43,618 nucleotides of DNA from Acholeplasmataceae bacterium. Its GTDB lineage: Bacteria > Bacillota_I > Bacilli_A > Acholeplasmatales > Acholeplasmataceae. The notes below the pieces were generated by a model, which worked only from the letters and a program-made list of their open reading frames with translations, made no database searches and was not told the origin of the DNA. The stretch spans positions 1 through 43,618 of the forward strand of contig JAQVBA010000001.1 in the NCBI GenBank assembly GCA_028690555.1, given 5' to 3'. The translations under genes and the position numbers were made by a program. This document shows positions 22,757 through 31,416 of this stretch, piece after piece. Numbering within the stretch: position 1 is the first letter of the stretch; each line of letters opens with the position of its first letter.

Positions 22757-24339
22757 GCAATATCCTTATAATAACATCCTTGGTTTTCAAACTGTGGATT
22801 TTCAGCAATCTTTAATGCCTGAAGGGCAGCTTGATACAATTCTTGTTCCTGTGTTGAATCACTACCACCAATGCTAATCCCTGCATATACATCAAGTTCA
22901 ACCGTTAATGATCCATACTGCATTATCAAGTTTAAGAATGTTGGATTTGATTTTATGCCATTGGCTAAAACATCCATCTTTCTTGTGTCTGTAATGGTAA
23001 CTGCAAATTCTAGTCCTGATAAACGAAAAATATCACCACTTTCAGAAACAAATGTTGAACGCATTTTTTTAATGTATTCAGCAATCATCATGTTCCCTAC
23101 TTCTCTTCCGTGCATCTCATTAATTTTAGGAATATTTTTTAGTTTAAAGACCACAAGTTCAAAATATCGACTGTCATTGAAAAAGTGGTGCATAGAAACC
23201 ATCAGTTCATGTTGATCTCTTAAGTTATCTAAAACATCAATATTAGAAGACATATAATGTTTCGTCTTAAGCGGATTAATGGTACCCATAATAAATGATC
23301 CACTCGTATCCTCAAAAAGTCTTTTTCCTTTTTCTTTAAACCAAACATAGCGATTATACACTAAGATGCGATAAGAGGTTTGATAATGTGGCTTATTTGG
23401 TGTTAATTCACCAATAAGGCTTAAATATTTCTTTAAATCTTCAGCTTCAATTCTACGTCTAAAATCGGTTAAATCCATCAAATTTTTAGGTAGATCTAAC
23501 ATTTTAGTAAGCGAATCGGATGCCCATATCGTTCTTTCATCAAGATCAATATAGAATAATCCTTCTTCGGAAATCTCAAGAGTTGCAATAAATTTGTGTC
23601 TGACACTTTCTAATTCATTTGTCGTTTGGTTGAGTTCTTTCTCGACAGACAATAAATCATAATCTGTTTTCTTCTCTCCAACACAAATTCTTCCTTTATA
23701 TTTACCAAGTGCATAAACAGGTTGCATCACCAAATGAAGGAAAATTTGAACACCATCCACATTGAGTAATGTTAACTCTTGAATCTCATCATCCCCAGGT
23801 TTTGCATGTTCCTTATAGGTTTGGTAATAACTTTCAAGCATTCGATTATTGACTTCTTGACCATTAAGTTTAATAAATCTGACGCGTTGATTTAAAACAC
23901 TAAACAATTTTTTACCAATGACATCTTCTTTTTCTAAACCAATTTCATGAAGTAAAGAAACAGACATGTCTTTGATGCGTTCTTTTCTATCCACCACATA
24001 ATATGCATTCCATTTACTATTTTTGATCGATTTCACAAAGAGTTGATAATGGTTTGCCTTCAATGTGGAAGATTTAAACATGCGATAGAATGTGAATAAA
24101 AAGACAATATAAATATAAAATGTAAATCCGATATATACCCATTGATAAATATCATGATTTTCGATGGTGTTTTTATAAATCATGAGCGAAAAGATGGATA
24201 TGGCAATATTAAGAAATGCCAAACCCATACTAAACTTGAGAACTTTTTCAGTTTGAATACTTTGGATTACGACGATGAACAAAGTCATCGTTGCAATTAC
24301 CAAAGGATAAATTGGATGCTGAAGCATATCACTCACCAC
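22753..24339 (-). CDS. Membrane protein with PAS-like domains and a degenerate GGDEF domain (RLSGLEF)
   Basis: 4 N-terminal TM segments, two PAS-like regions, GGDEF-like region with RLSGLEF in place of RxGGDEF. Start may be GTG 24339 or ATG 24327. Confidence 0.75.
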   Translation of the reverse strand: MVSDMLQHPIYPLVIATMTLFIVVIQSIQTEKVLKFSMGLAFLNIAISIFSLMIYKNTIENHDIYQWVYIGFTFYIYIVFLFTFYRMFKSSTLKANHYQLFVKSIKNSKWNAYYVVDRKERIKDMSVSLLHEIGLEKEDVIGKKLFSVLNQRVRFIKLNGQEVNNRMLESYYQTYKEHAKPGDDEIQELTLLNVDGVQIFLHLVMQPVYALGKYKGRICVGEKKTDYDLLSVEKELNQTTNELESVRHKFIATLEISEEGLFYIDLDERTIWASDSLTKMLDLPKNLMDLTDFRRRIEAEDLKKYLSLIGELTPNKPHYQTSYRILVYNRYVWFKEKGKRLFEDTSGSFIMGTINPLKTKHYMSSNIDVLDNLRDQHELMVSMHHFFNDSRYFELVVFKLKNIPKINEMHGREVGNMMIAEYIKKMRSTFVSESGDIFRLSGLEFAVTITDTRKMDVLANGIKSNPTFLNLIMQYGSLTVELDVYAGISIGGSDSTQEQELYQAALQALKIAENPQFENQGCYYKDIA

Positions 24340-24509
24340 GTTATGTTAGGAAAAATATAGGTAAAAAAGATGATTGTTAAAGTGACAAATATTGAAATAA
24401 TCACAATTAATGCGGGATTTTTAGATAAATAAATCGATAATTTTTCTGCAACACTACGATTTGCAAAAAACTTGAAAGGTTCAAAAATTAACGTTATTAT
24501 TTTTTTCAT
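24333..24509 (-). CDS. 58-aa single-TM small protein
   Basis: Not in track. Translation MKKIITLIFEPFKFFANRSVAEKLSIYLSKNPALIVIISIFVTLTIIFFTYIFPNITW*; starts 10 nt after the cdaA stop and overlaps the next ORF. Confidence 0.75.
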   Translation of the reverse strand: MKKIITLIFEPFKFFANRSVAEKLSIYLSKNPALIVIISIFVTLTIIFFTYIFPNITW

Positions 24510-24519
24510 AGGACAGACC

Positions 24520-25266
24520 TCACTTCATAAACATGTTGATGTATTCCATCAACTTATCGCGATCATTCAGTTTTAACATGATCCCTTCGACAGCGATTGA
24601 AACATTCCCGGTTTCTTCAGAAACAATTACAGTCAAGCTATCCGTAACTTCGCTAATTCCTAATCCAGCACGGTGTCTTGAACCCATGGTTTTATCGAAG
24701 TTTTGATTGTCTGATAACACAAAATAAGCACCTGCACATAAAATCTCATCACCACGAATGATAACTGCACCATCGTGTAATGGTGTATTTGGTGTAAAAA
24801 TATTAATTAGGATTTCTTTGGAAACGATACTATTCATTTGAATGGCTCGATCCGCATATTGATCAAGTGTATTATGCTTTTCAATAGTAATTAATGCGCC
24901 AATCTGTTGAGATGATAAAAACATCGCTGCATCAACAATATTTTGTTTTGTTTTTTCACTACCCATGACAATATTGTCTCGTTTTGTATCAGCTTTCCAA
25001 ATATTTTCAATGGATCTTCTTAGGTCCGGAGCCATGACGACAATCAATGCAATCGGAAGCCATTCTGTGAGATAATCTAGAACGATTGAACTAACAATAA
25101 TTCCAAAATAGTTCGCAAAATATGCAATGACATAAATAAAAACAAATGACAGTACGACTGATAGTATTTTTTTATTCGTAACTAGAAATTTAATCAGAAA
25201 GAAAATCATGACCCAAAGGACATAAGCATCCACGATTATCTTCCATATAGGTGTACCAAAAATCAT
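24520..25266 (-). CDS. cdaA: Diadenylate cyclase CdaA
   Basis: N-terminal TMs; TPLHDGAVII (DGA) and GSRHRAGLGISE (RHR) motifs. Confidence 0.95.
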   Translation of the reverse strand: MIFGTPIWKIIVDAYVLWVMIFFLIKFLVTNKKILSVVLSFVFIYVIAYFANYFGIIVSSIVLDYLTEWLPIALIVVMAPDLRRSIENIWKADTKRDNIVMGSEKTKQNIVDAAMFLSSQQIGALITIEKHNTLDQYADRAIQMNSIVSKEILINIFTPNTPLHDGAVIIRGDEILCAGAYFVLSDNQNFDKTMGSRHRAGLGISEVTDSLTVIVSEETGNVSIAVEGIMLKLNDRDKLMEYINMFMK

Positions 25267-25358
25267 CGCGATCGACTCCTTTAATGAACTATCATTATTA
25301 TATCATAAGATAGAACTCAAAAAAGGTTATGATTCATCGAATAATAAGAATTCTACAT

Positions 25359-25386
25359 TGTAAATTTGATGAATCCACACTATAAT
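25359..25386 (+). promoter_or_regulatory. Candidate promoter of hflX (TTGTAA-16-TATAAT)
   Basis: -35 25359-25364, -10 25381-25386. Confidence 0.55.
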
Positions 25387-25416
25387 GAAATTGCAATAAA
25401 GGATGGAGGTTAGACC

Positions 25417-25449
25417 ATGTCCAATCAATTATACAATCTATTTGATTAA
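25417..25449 (+). CDS. Putative 10-aa leader peptide (uORF) of hflX: MSNQLYNLFD
   Basis: ATG with strong RBS GGAGG (25405-25409, 7-nt spacing), downstream of the promoter and 76 nt upstream of the hflX ATG. Confidence 0.5.
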   Translation: MSNQLYNLFD

Positions 25450-25525
25450 TCCATCCATGGAAAGATCCATGGGTATTCTAGGGCTACTTAAGCAGTTTGT
25501 TAAACAATCATAATGAGGTAAAACT

Positions 25526-26776
25526 ATGGATCAAGCACTACTTGTCGGTTTAAATTTAAACAGTCAATACGAACTCATGTCAAAATCACTTGATGAACTC
25601 GAGCATTTGGCATTAGCGTTAGGTATTGAAACAAAAGAAAAAATAATTCAAAATGCACAAAAAATCACACCAAGATTTTATATTGGTAGCGGAAAAGTTC
25701 AAGAAATCAAACAAATGATTCCCGTTTTGGATATCACGATGGTGATTTTTGATGACACGCTATCTCCTGCACAACTTAAGAATTTAGAAAAAGAACTTGA
25801 AGTTCAAGTAATGGATCGAAGTTTCTTAATCTTATCAATTTTCGCACTCAGAGCTCAAAGCAAAGAAGCTGTTTTAGAGGTTTCTCTAGCTCAAAAACTT
25901 TATATGTTACCACGTCTCGTTGGTCTTGGAAATTCACTTTCTAGACAAGGTGGTGGTTCTTATAACGCAAAAGGTCCTGGGGAAACAAAATTAGAACTCG
26001 ATCGAAGAAAATTGGTTAGAGAAATTAGCATCATTAAAAAAGAACTCGAAAAGATTGATGCTGAAAAAGAATTATCAAGAAAACAAAGAAAAAAGAATCA
26101 AATTCCAGTCGTTGCATTAGTGGGTTATACCAATGCTGGTAAGTCTTCTATCATGAACAGTTTATCTGAATTGTTGAATCATGATTCAGAACCAGTATTT
26201 GAAAAAGATATGCTATTTGCAACATTAGATACAAAAGCTAAACGTTTAAAAAAACAAAACTATCCGCCATTTATCTTAATTGACACGGTTGGATTTGTAT
26301 CAAAACTTCCCCATGAACTTATTCGTTCATTTGAATCTACATTAAAAGATGTGGTTGAAGCTGATTTGTTGTTACATGTTGTTGATGGTTATGATTTTGA
26401 CGAACGTCAAATCGAAACGACAAAATCTGTATTACACTCTATTGGAGCAAGCGATATTGAGCGTATTTTAGTTTTTACAAAAAAAGAAATAGCTGAAAAG
26501 AATCCTCCAATCGATGATGATTACATTTTTGTATCAAATCGAACGAAAGAAAATATCGATGTATTAGTCGATACAATCTATGGTCATTTATACAAAGAAA
26601 GTCGAATCACACACTTATTAATTCCATTTAATCAAGGCCAAATTTATTCTCAAATTAAAGAAAATAATACAGTGTTAGAAACTAAATATGATGAAAATGG
26701 AACTTTTGTAAGGGTAATCTTAACCCCAGATCAACAAACATTATATCGATCTTTCATTATTTCTAAAAAGGCTTAA
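25526..26776 (+). CDS. hflX: GTPase HflX
   Basis: RQGGGSYNAKGPGETKLELDRR; VALVGYTNAGKSSIMN; DTVGFVSKLPHELIRSFESTL. Confidence 0.95.
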   Translation: MDQALLVGLNLNSQYELMSKSLDELEHLALALGIETKEKIIQNAQKITPRFYIGSGKVQEIKQMIPVLDITMVIFDDTLSPAQLKNLEKELEVQVMDRSFLILSIFALRAQSKEAVLEVSLAQKLYMLPRLVGLGNSLSRQGGGSYNAKGPGETKLELDRRKLVREISIIKKELEKIDAEKELSRKQRKKNQIPVVALVGYTNAGKSSIMNSLSELLNHDSEPVFEKDMLFATLDTKAKRLKKQNYPPFILIDTVGFVSKLPHELIRSFESTLKDVVEADLLLHVVDGYDFDERQIETTKSVLHSIGASDIERILVFTKKEIAEKNPPIDDDYIFVSNRTKENIDVLVDTIYGHLYKESRITHLLIPFNQGQIYSQIKENNTVLETKYDENGTFVRVILTPDQQTLYRSFIISKKA

Positions 26777-26803
26777 TGATGCTATTTTCAAGTTTATTAA
26801 ACA

Positions 26804-26830
26804 AAAAAGGATGAATGATTCATCCTTTTT
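26804..26830. terminator. Bidirectional terminator between hflX and tRNA-Ser
   Basis: AAAAAGGATGAA-tga-TTCATCCTTTTT. Confidence 0.88.
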
Positions 26831-26838
26831 ATCTTATA

Positions 26839-26927
26839 TGGCGGAAGAGATGGGATTCGAACCCATGTACCCTTGCGGGTAACTGCATTTCGAGTGCAGC
26901 TCGTTATGACCACTTCGATACTCTTCC
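26839..26927 (-). tRNA. tRNA-Ser, anticodon CGA
   Basis: Cloverleaf GGAAGAG...CTGCA-CTCGAAA-TGCAG...variable arm TACCCGCAAGGGTA...GGGTTCGAATCCC...CTCTTCC-G-CCA; CCA encoded. Confidence 0.95.
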
Positions 26928-26943
26928 AAGATTAAGTAATCTT

Positions 26944-26973
26944 ATTATATCGAATTTAAAAAGAAATGGTCAA
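26944..26973 (-). promoter_or_regulatory. Candidate tRNA-Ser promoter inside the 3' end of dus (TTGACC-18-TATAAT)
   Basis: -35 26973-26968, -10 26949-26944; 16 nt between -10 and mature tRNA 5' end. Confidence 0.5.
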
Positions 26974-27922
26974 CATGTTCAATAAATTCTTTCTTTGTTT
27001 TGGTTTGAGATAGTTTTCGTCTTAAATCACTAGCGTGTTCCAATCCTTTTAAGTACCAAGGACCATGACTTCTCATTTCCAGGATTGCGACATGTTCTCC
27101 TTTTAGTTCAACCAGTGAATCCATGTGGCGAATCATCATATCGCGAATTTCCATTTTAGAAGGTCTTTCAATGATTTCACCAGTTTTTAAATAAGCGTCG
27201 ATTTCTCTAAAAATCCATGGATTTCCTAGTGCTGCTCTACCAATCATGATAGCGTCACATTTTGTATATTCTAACATTCTTTTTGCTGATGGTCCATCGA
27301 CTACATCGCCATTCCCAATCACAGGAATCGATACATTTTCTTTCACAGCTTTGATCACATCTAAATCTGCAGTACCTGTGTACCCTTGAGATCTTGTTCT
27401 GGCATGGACTGTAATTGCTTTAGCTCCAGCTTTTTCAATTTGTTTTGCGACTTCTACTGCATTGACAGTATTCGAATCCCAACCACTTCTTATTTTTACA
27501 GTGACAGGTTTTGATACACTGGATGATACAGCCTTAACAATGTCATAAATACGATTAGGATCTTTCATTAATGATGCTCCTGCTTGTGCCTTTATGGCAA
27601 CTTTAGGAACTGGACATCCCATATTGATATCAATAATGTCACAGTTGCTATGTTGGTCAATATATATCGCTGCTTGAACCATCGTTTCTAAATCTGCTCC
27701 AAAGATTTGTTGAGCCATCGGCTTTTCATAATCTGTCATGAAAAGGAGATCTTTAGTTTTTTGGTTTTCATAGATTAAACCTTTATCAGATACCATTTCA
27801 GCAAAAACTAATCCCGCACCATATTGACGAGATAAAATGCGAAAAGGACTGTTAGAAACGCCAGCCATTGGAGCTAATACGATTTTATTATGTACATCGA
27901 TATGACCAATTTTAAAAGACAT
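26945..27922 (-). CDS. dusB: tRNA-dihydrouridine synthase (DusB type)
   Basis: LAPMAGVSNSPFRILSRQYG; DINMGCPVPKV; VHARTRSQGYTG; IGNGDV. Confidence 0.92.
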   Translation of the reverse strand: MSFKIGHIDVHNKIVLAPMAGVSNSPFRILSRQYGAGLVFAEMVSDKGLIYENQKTKDLLFMTDYEKPMAQQIFGADLETMVQAAIYIDQHSNCDIIDINMGCPVPKVAIKAQAGASLMKDPNRIYDIVKAVSSSVSKPVTVKIRSGWDSNTVNAVEVAKQIEKAGAKAITVHARTRSQGYTGTADLDVIKAVKENVSIPVIGNGDVVDGPSAKRMLEYTKCDAIMIGRAALGNPWIFREIDAYLKTGEIIERPSKMEIRDMMIRHMDSLVELKGEHVAILEMRSHGPWYLKGLEHASDLRRKLSQTKTKKEFIEHVDHFFLNSI

Positions 27923-28002
27923 TCAAAAATCACCCGATTCATTGTATCACAGGCATAAAAAAGATTCAAACATGCTACAATATGGAATGTAAAGGAAGGT
28001 TT

Positions 28003-28887
28003 ATGATGAAAGATTACGCGTTAATTGCATATGCATATGATCAATCGGTAAGAATTTACGTTGCTAGTTCTACAAATTTAGTAGAAAAGGCTAGACAAAT
28101 TCATGAAACTTGGCCAACAGCAACCGCTGCTTTGGGACGAGTTTTAACTGTATCTGCCATGATGGGCATGATGTATAAAGAGGGCGAAAGAATCACAATT
28201 AGAATTAAAGGTGATGGCCCAATAGGAACTCTATTAGTAGAAAGTAATCCTTTAGGTGAAGTTCGCGGAGAAATATTAAACCCTAACGTATATATTAAAT
28301 ACGAAAATGGCCCTAAGGCTGGTAAATTAAACGTTGGTGAAGCCGTCGGTAAAGGTTTCTTACATGTAACAAAAGATTTAGGAATGAAAGATTTTTTCAC
28401 GTCATCATCTGCACTACAAACAGGCGAAATTGGTGATGATTTTACCTATTATTTTGCACTTTCCGAACAAACACCTTCTTCAGTGGGTGTTGGTGTTTTA
28501 GTGAATGTCGATCAAACGGTCTTAGCAAGCGGTGGCTACATTTTACAGCTCATGCCGAATGCCTCTGAAGAAACCATACAAAAGATTGAAAAGACTATTG
28601 GAAACTTCCCTGCTGTCTCATCGTTAATTCAAATCGGAAAAACACCAGAAGATATTTTGCATATGTTATCTGATGGTACAGAAGAAATCTTAAAAAAACA
28701 ACCCATTGATTATGTGTGTCGTTGTTCAAAAGATGGTTTTGCAAGATCTTTATCCGCACTGGATCAAGAAACGCTAAATACGTTAATCCATGAAGATGGT
28801 CAAGCTGAGATTGAATGTCACTTTTGTCATAAAAAGTATACTTTTACAAAAGAAGAATTAATTAATATCGAAAAAAATCGAAAATAA
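28003..28887 (+). CDS. hslO: Hsp33 redox chaperone
   Basis: ATAALGRVLTVSAMMG; zinc cysteines CRC...CHFC; RBS AAAGGAAGG before ATG at 28003 (or 28006). Confidence 0.93.
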   Translation: MMKDYALIAYAYDQSVRIYVASSTNLVEKARQIHETWPTATAALGRVLTVSAMMGMMYKEGERITIRIKGDGPIGTLLVESNPLGEVRGEILNPNVYIKYENGPKAGKLNVGEAVGKGFLHVTKDLGMKDFFTSSSALQTGEIGDDFTYYFALSEQTPSSVGVGVLVNVDQTVLASGGYILQLMPNASEETIQKIEKTIGNFPAVSSLIQIGKTPEDILHMLSDGTEEILKKQPIDYVCRCSKDGFARSLSALDQETLNTLIHEDGQAEIECHFCHKKYTFTKEELINIEKNRK

Positions 28888-28911
28888 AAGGATGCCGAGC
28901 ATCCTTTTTTA
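28886..28911. terminator. Bidirectional terminator between hslO and maf
   Basis: AAAAGGATGC-cga-GCATCCTTTT followed by TT. Confidence 0.88.
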
Positions 28912-29463
28912 TTGGAAATCTTTTAAAGCGTCCATTAAATCCTTTAAAGGTAATCCAACAATGGTGAAGAAATCACCTTTGTAGTGGTCAACTAAGTTTC
29001 CACCATCACCTTGAATCCCATAAGCACCAGCTTTATCCATGGGTTCTCCGGTTTTAATGTAATTATGAATTTCAAGATCGCTTAATGGTTTCATTGAAAC
29101 TTCAGCTTCCGTTATAAACGTATGTATTTTTTCACCTTTCACTAAACAAACAGCTGTATATACCACATGACGATCTGCAGAAAGCTTCTTTAGCATGCGA
29201 TACGCGTCATCTTCGTCTTTTGGTTTCCCCAAAATCGTGTTTTCATGAACGACGATCGTATCTGCACCGATGATGATATCATCTGGATGATTTTTAGCAA
29301 CATGAAGTGCTTTTTGTTTCGCAAGTTCTATGGCTAATTCAGTTGGTTTAAGTTTGCTATCGACATCTTCTTCATCAATATGACTAGGTTCAACAATGAA
29401 ATCTAGACCAAAATCTGATAAAAGTTTCGCACGTCTTGGTGAACTACTTGCAAGAATCAACAT
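28909..29463 (-). CDS. maf: Maf family nucleotide pyrophosphatase
   Basis: LASSSPRRAKLLSDFGLDF; GADTIV; AGAYGIQG. Confidence 0.94.
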   Translation of the reverse strand: MLILASSSPRRAKLLSDFGLDFIVEPSHIDEEDVDSKLKPTELAIELAKQKALHVAKNHPDDIIIGADTIVVHENTILGKPKDEDDAYRMLKKLSADRHVVYTAVCLVKGEKIHTFITEAEVSMKPLSDLEIHNYIKTGEPMDKAGAYGIQGDGGNLVDHYKGDFFTIVGLPLKDLMDALKDFQ

Positions 29464-29570
29464 GTATTACCCTCCCTGTCCTTTAATTATTATAACACGA
29501 GCGCCTTACTTTTAAGCCAATGATTTATGTTTGCACATGGTATAATGGTGCTATGAAAGGAAAGTAAATA

Positions 29571-30854
29571 ATGAAGCATTTAATCCCTTTATTAAAAAAT
29601 GAACTTAAAATACCAACGGATGAACATCTCGTCTTATCTGTCAGTGGTGGTGTTGACTCAATGGTCCTTCTATCAATATTGAAAGATGGACCTTATCCAC
29701 TTGCAGTTGTTCATTTTAATCATCTAAAAAGAGATCAATCGCTCATTGAAAAAGATTTAGTTGAAACTTATTGTAAAACTCATGACATTCCTTTTCATTA
29801 TTATAAGATTAAAGTTAAGGATGGAAATTTCCATCATCAAGCGCATTTATTAAGAACTCATTACTTAAACGAAGTTGCGAGAATATATAAAACTCCATAT
29901 ATTTTAACAGCACATCATTTGGATGATCTTTTTGAAAGTATTCTCATTAAAATAACACGGGGAAGTAATCTTTTGGGCTATGCTGGCATGCAAGTTTATC
30001 ATGATGATGGTCACCACATTTATATTAAACCTTTGTTATATGCATCAAAAGAAGATATTATAGAGTATGCTAAAAAATTTAACGTTCCTTATTTAGAAGA
30101 TGAATCAAATCAAACAGATCTTTATTTGAGAAATAGATATCGGCATGCTGTTGTTCCAATTATGAAACAAGAAAATGATAATTTATTAGAACAAATCAAA
30201 CAATATCATCTTCAGCTTTCTCAAGCGTTTGCGTTCATTAGAAAACAAACCATAAAACATTTAAATGGAACATGTAAGATTTCTATTCCTTTATTTAAAA
30301 CGCTTGATGAAGCATTGAAAGATGATATGATTGCCTATATCATCGAAAGTCATGATTTATCACCATCTTATGAAATCATCATGAAAATCAAGAAAATGCT
30401 CCAGTCAAATAGACCAAATCAAACCTATATGTTAAGTAAAGACTACATCATGACAAAGTCTTATAATGATGCCTTTATTGAGCCTTTATCAAGAACAAAT
30501 CCAATCAAAATAGAAGTGAAAAATGGGAAGAATAGAGTCGATAATAACACGATTTTCACATTTTTGCCCAAAACAAAAGCGAATACTGAGAATTTCACTA
30601 AATTATGTTATAATAAATTAGCGTTTCCACTATGGCTACGCCATCGTGAAGATGGAGATATGCTGAGTTATTCATATGGTCATAAGAAGTTGAAAAAACT
30701 GCTTATTGATCTTAAAGTGCCAACGCAGATTAGAAATGGCCTATGGGTTTTAATTGATAACCAAAATACAGTACTTTGGGTTGAAGATTATTATATAAAC
30801 CAAACACTAGGTCATGAAAATGAAATATTATTCGAATTAAAAAGAGGAAAATAG
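29571..30854 (+). CDS. tilS: tRNA(Ile)-lysidine synthase
   Basis: LSVSGGVDSMVLL; TAHHLDDLFES; directly upstream of hpt and ftsH. Confidence 0.92.
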   Translation: MKHLIPLLKNELKIPTDEHLVLSVSGGVDSMVLLSILKDGPYPLAVVHFNHLKRDQSLIEKDLVETYCKTHDIPFHYYKIKVKDGNFHHQAHLLRTHYLNEVARIYKTPYILTAHHLDDLFESILIKITRGSNLLGYAGMQVYHDDGHHIYIKPLLYASKEDIIEYAKKFNVPYLEDESNQTDLYLRNRYRHAVVPIMKQENDNLLEQIKQYHLQLSQAFAFIRKQTIKHLNGTCKISIPLFKTLDEALKDDMIAYIIESHDLSPSYEIIMKIKKMLQSNRPNQTYMLSKDYIMTKSYNDAFIEPLSRTNPIKIEVKNGKNRVDNNTIFTFLPKTKANTENFTKLCYNKLAFPLWLRHREDGDMLSYSYGHKKLKKLLIDLKVPTQIRNGLWVLIDNQNTVLWVEDYYINQTLGHENEILFELKRGK

Positions 30855-30855
30855 C

Positions 30856-31404
30856 ATGCATCAAGACATTGAACGTATTTTAGTAACTGAAGATGAAATT
30901 GTTGAAATCTGCAATCGACTTGGTAAGCAATTAACCATCGATTATCAAGGGAAAAAACCCGTATTTTTAGGTTTATTAAAAGGTTGTGTTCCATTTATGT
31001 CAGACATTGTTAGAAAAGTTGAACTCCCCATCGAAATCGTATTTATGTCGGTTTCAAGTTATCATGGAGGGATTGCTTCTTCTGGTGATGTTAAGATTAA
31101 GATGGATTTAGACATTCCAATTTCTGGACGTGATATCGTCATCGTTGAAGATATCGTCGATACAGCAAATACGATTGTGACGATTATGGAATTATTAAAG
31201 CACCGTGGTGCAAAATCTGTTAAAATGGTCACTTTATTAGATAAACCCGAAGGGCGATTAAGACCTTATCAACCAGATTATGTCGGAAAAGTAATTCCGA
31301 AAGAATTTGTGGTAGGATATGGCTTAGATTATAATGAATTTTATCGCAATCTTCCTTATGTTGGTGTTCTCAAACCCGAAGTTTACACAAAAAAACACGA
31401 ATAA
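30856..31404 (+). CDS. hpt: Hypoxanthine phosphoribosyltransferase
   Basis: FLGLLKGCVPFMSDI; VIVEDIVDTANTI. Confidence 0.95.
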   Translation: MHQDIERILVTEDEIVEICNRLGKQLTIDYQGKKPVFLGLLKGCVPFMSDIVRKVELPIEIVFMSVSSYHGGIASSGDVKIKMDLDIPISGRDIVIVEDIVDTANTIVTIMELLKHRGAKSVKMVTLLDKPEGRLRPYQPDYVGKVIPKEFVVGYGLDYNEFYRNLPYVGVLKPEVYTKKHE

Positions 31405-31416
31405 AGAGGTAATATA

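Noticed and set aside
22871-23215. 114-aa plus-strand ORF
   Set aside because: Antisense shadow of the PAS/GGDEF-like gene, no initiation signals
29553-29567. Mini-ORF ATG AAA GGA AAG TAA (MKGK) just upstream of tilS
   Set aside because: It would start at about the predicted transcription start with no RBS; most likely just the tilS Shine-Dalgarno region
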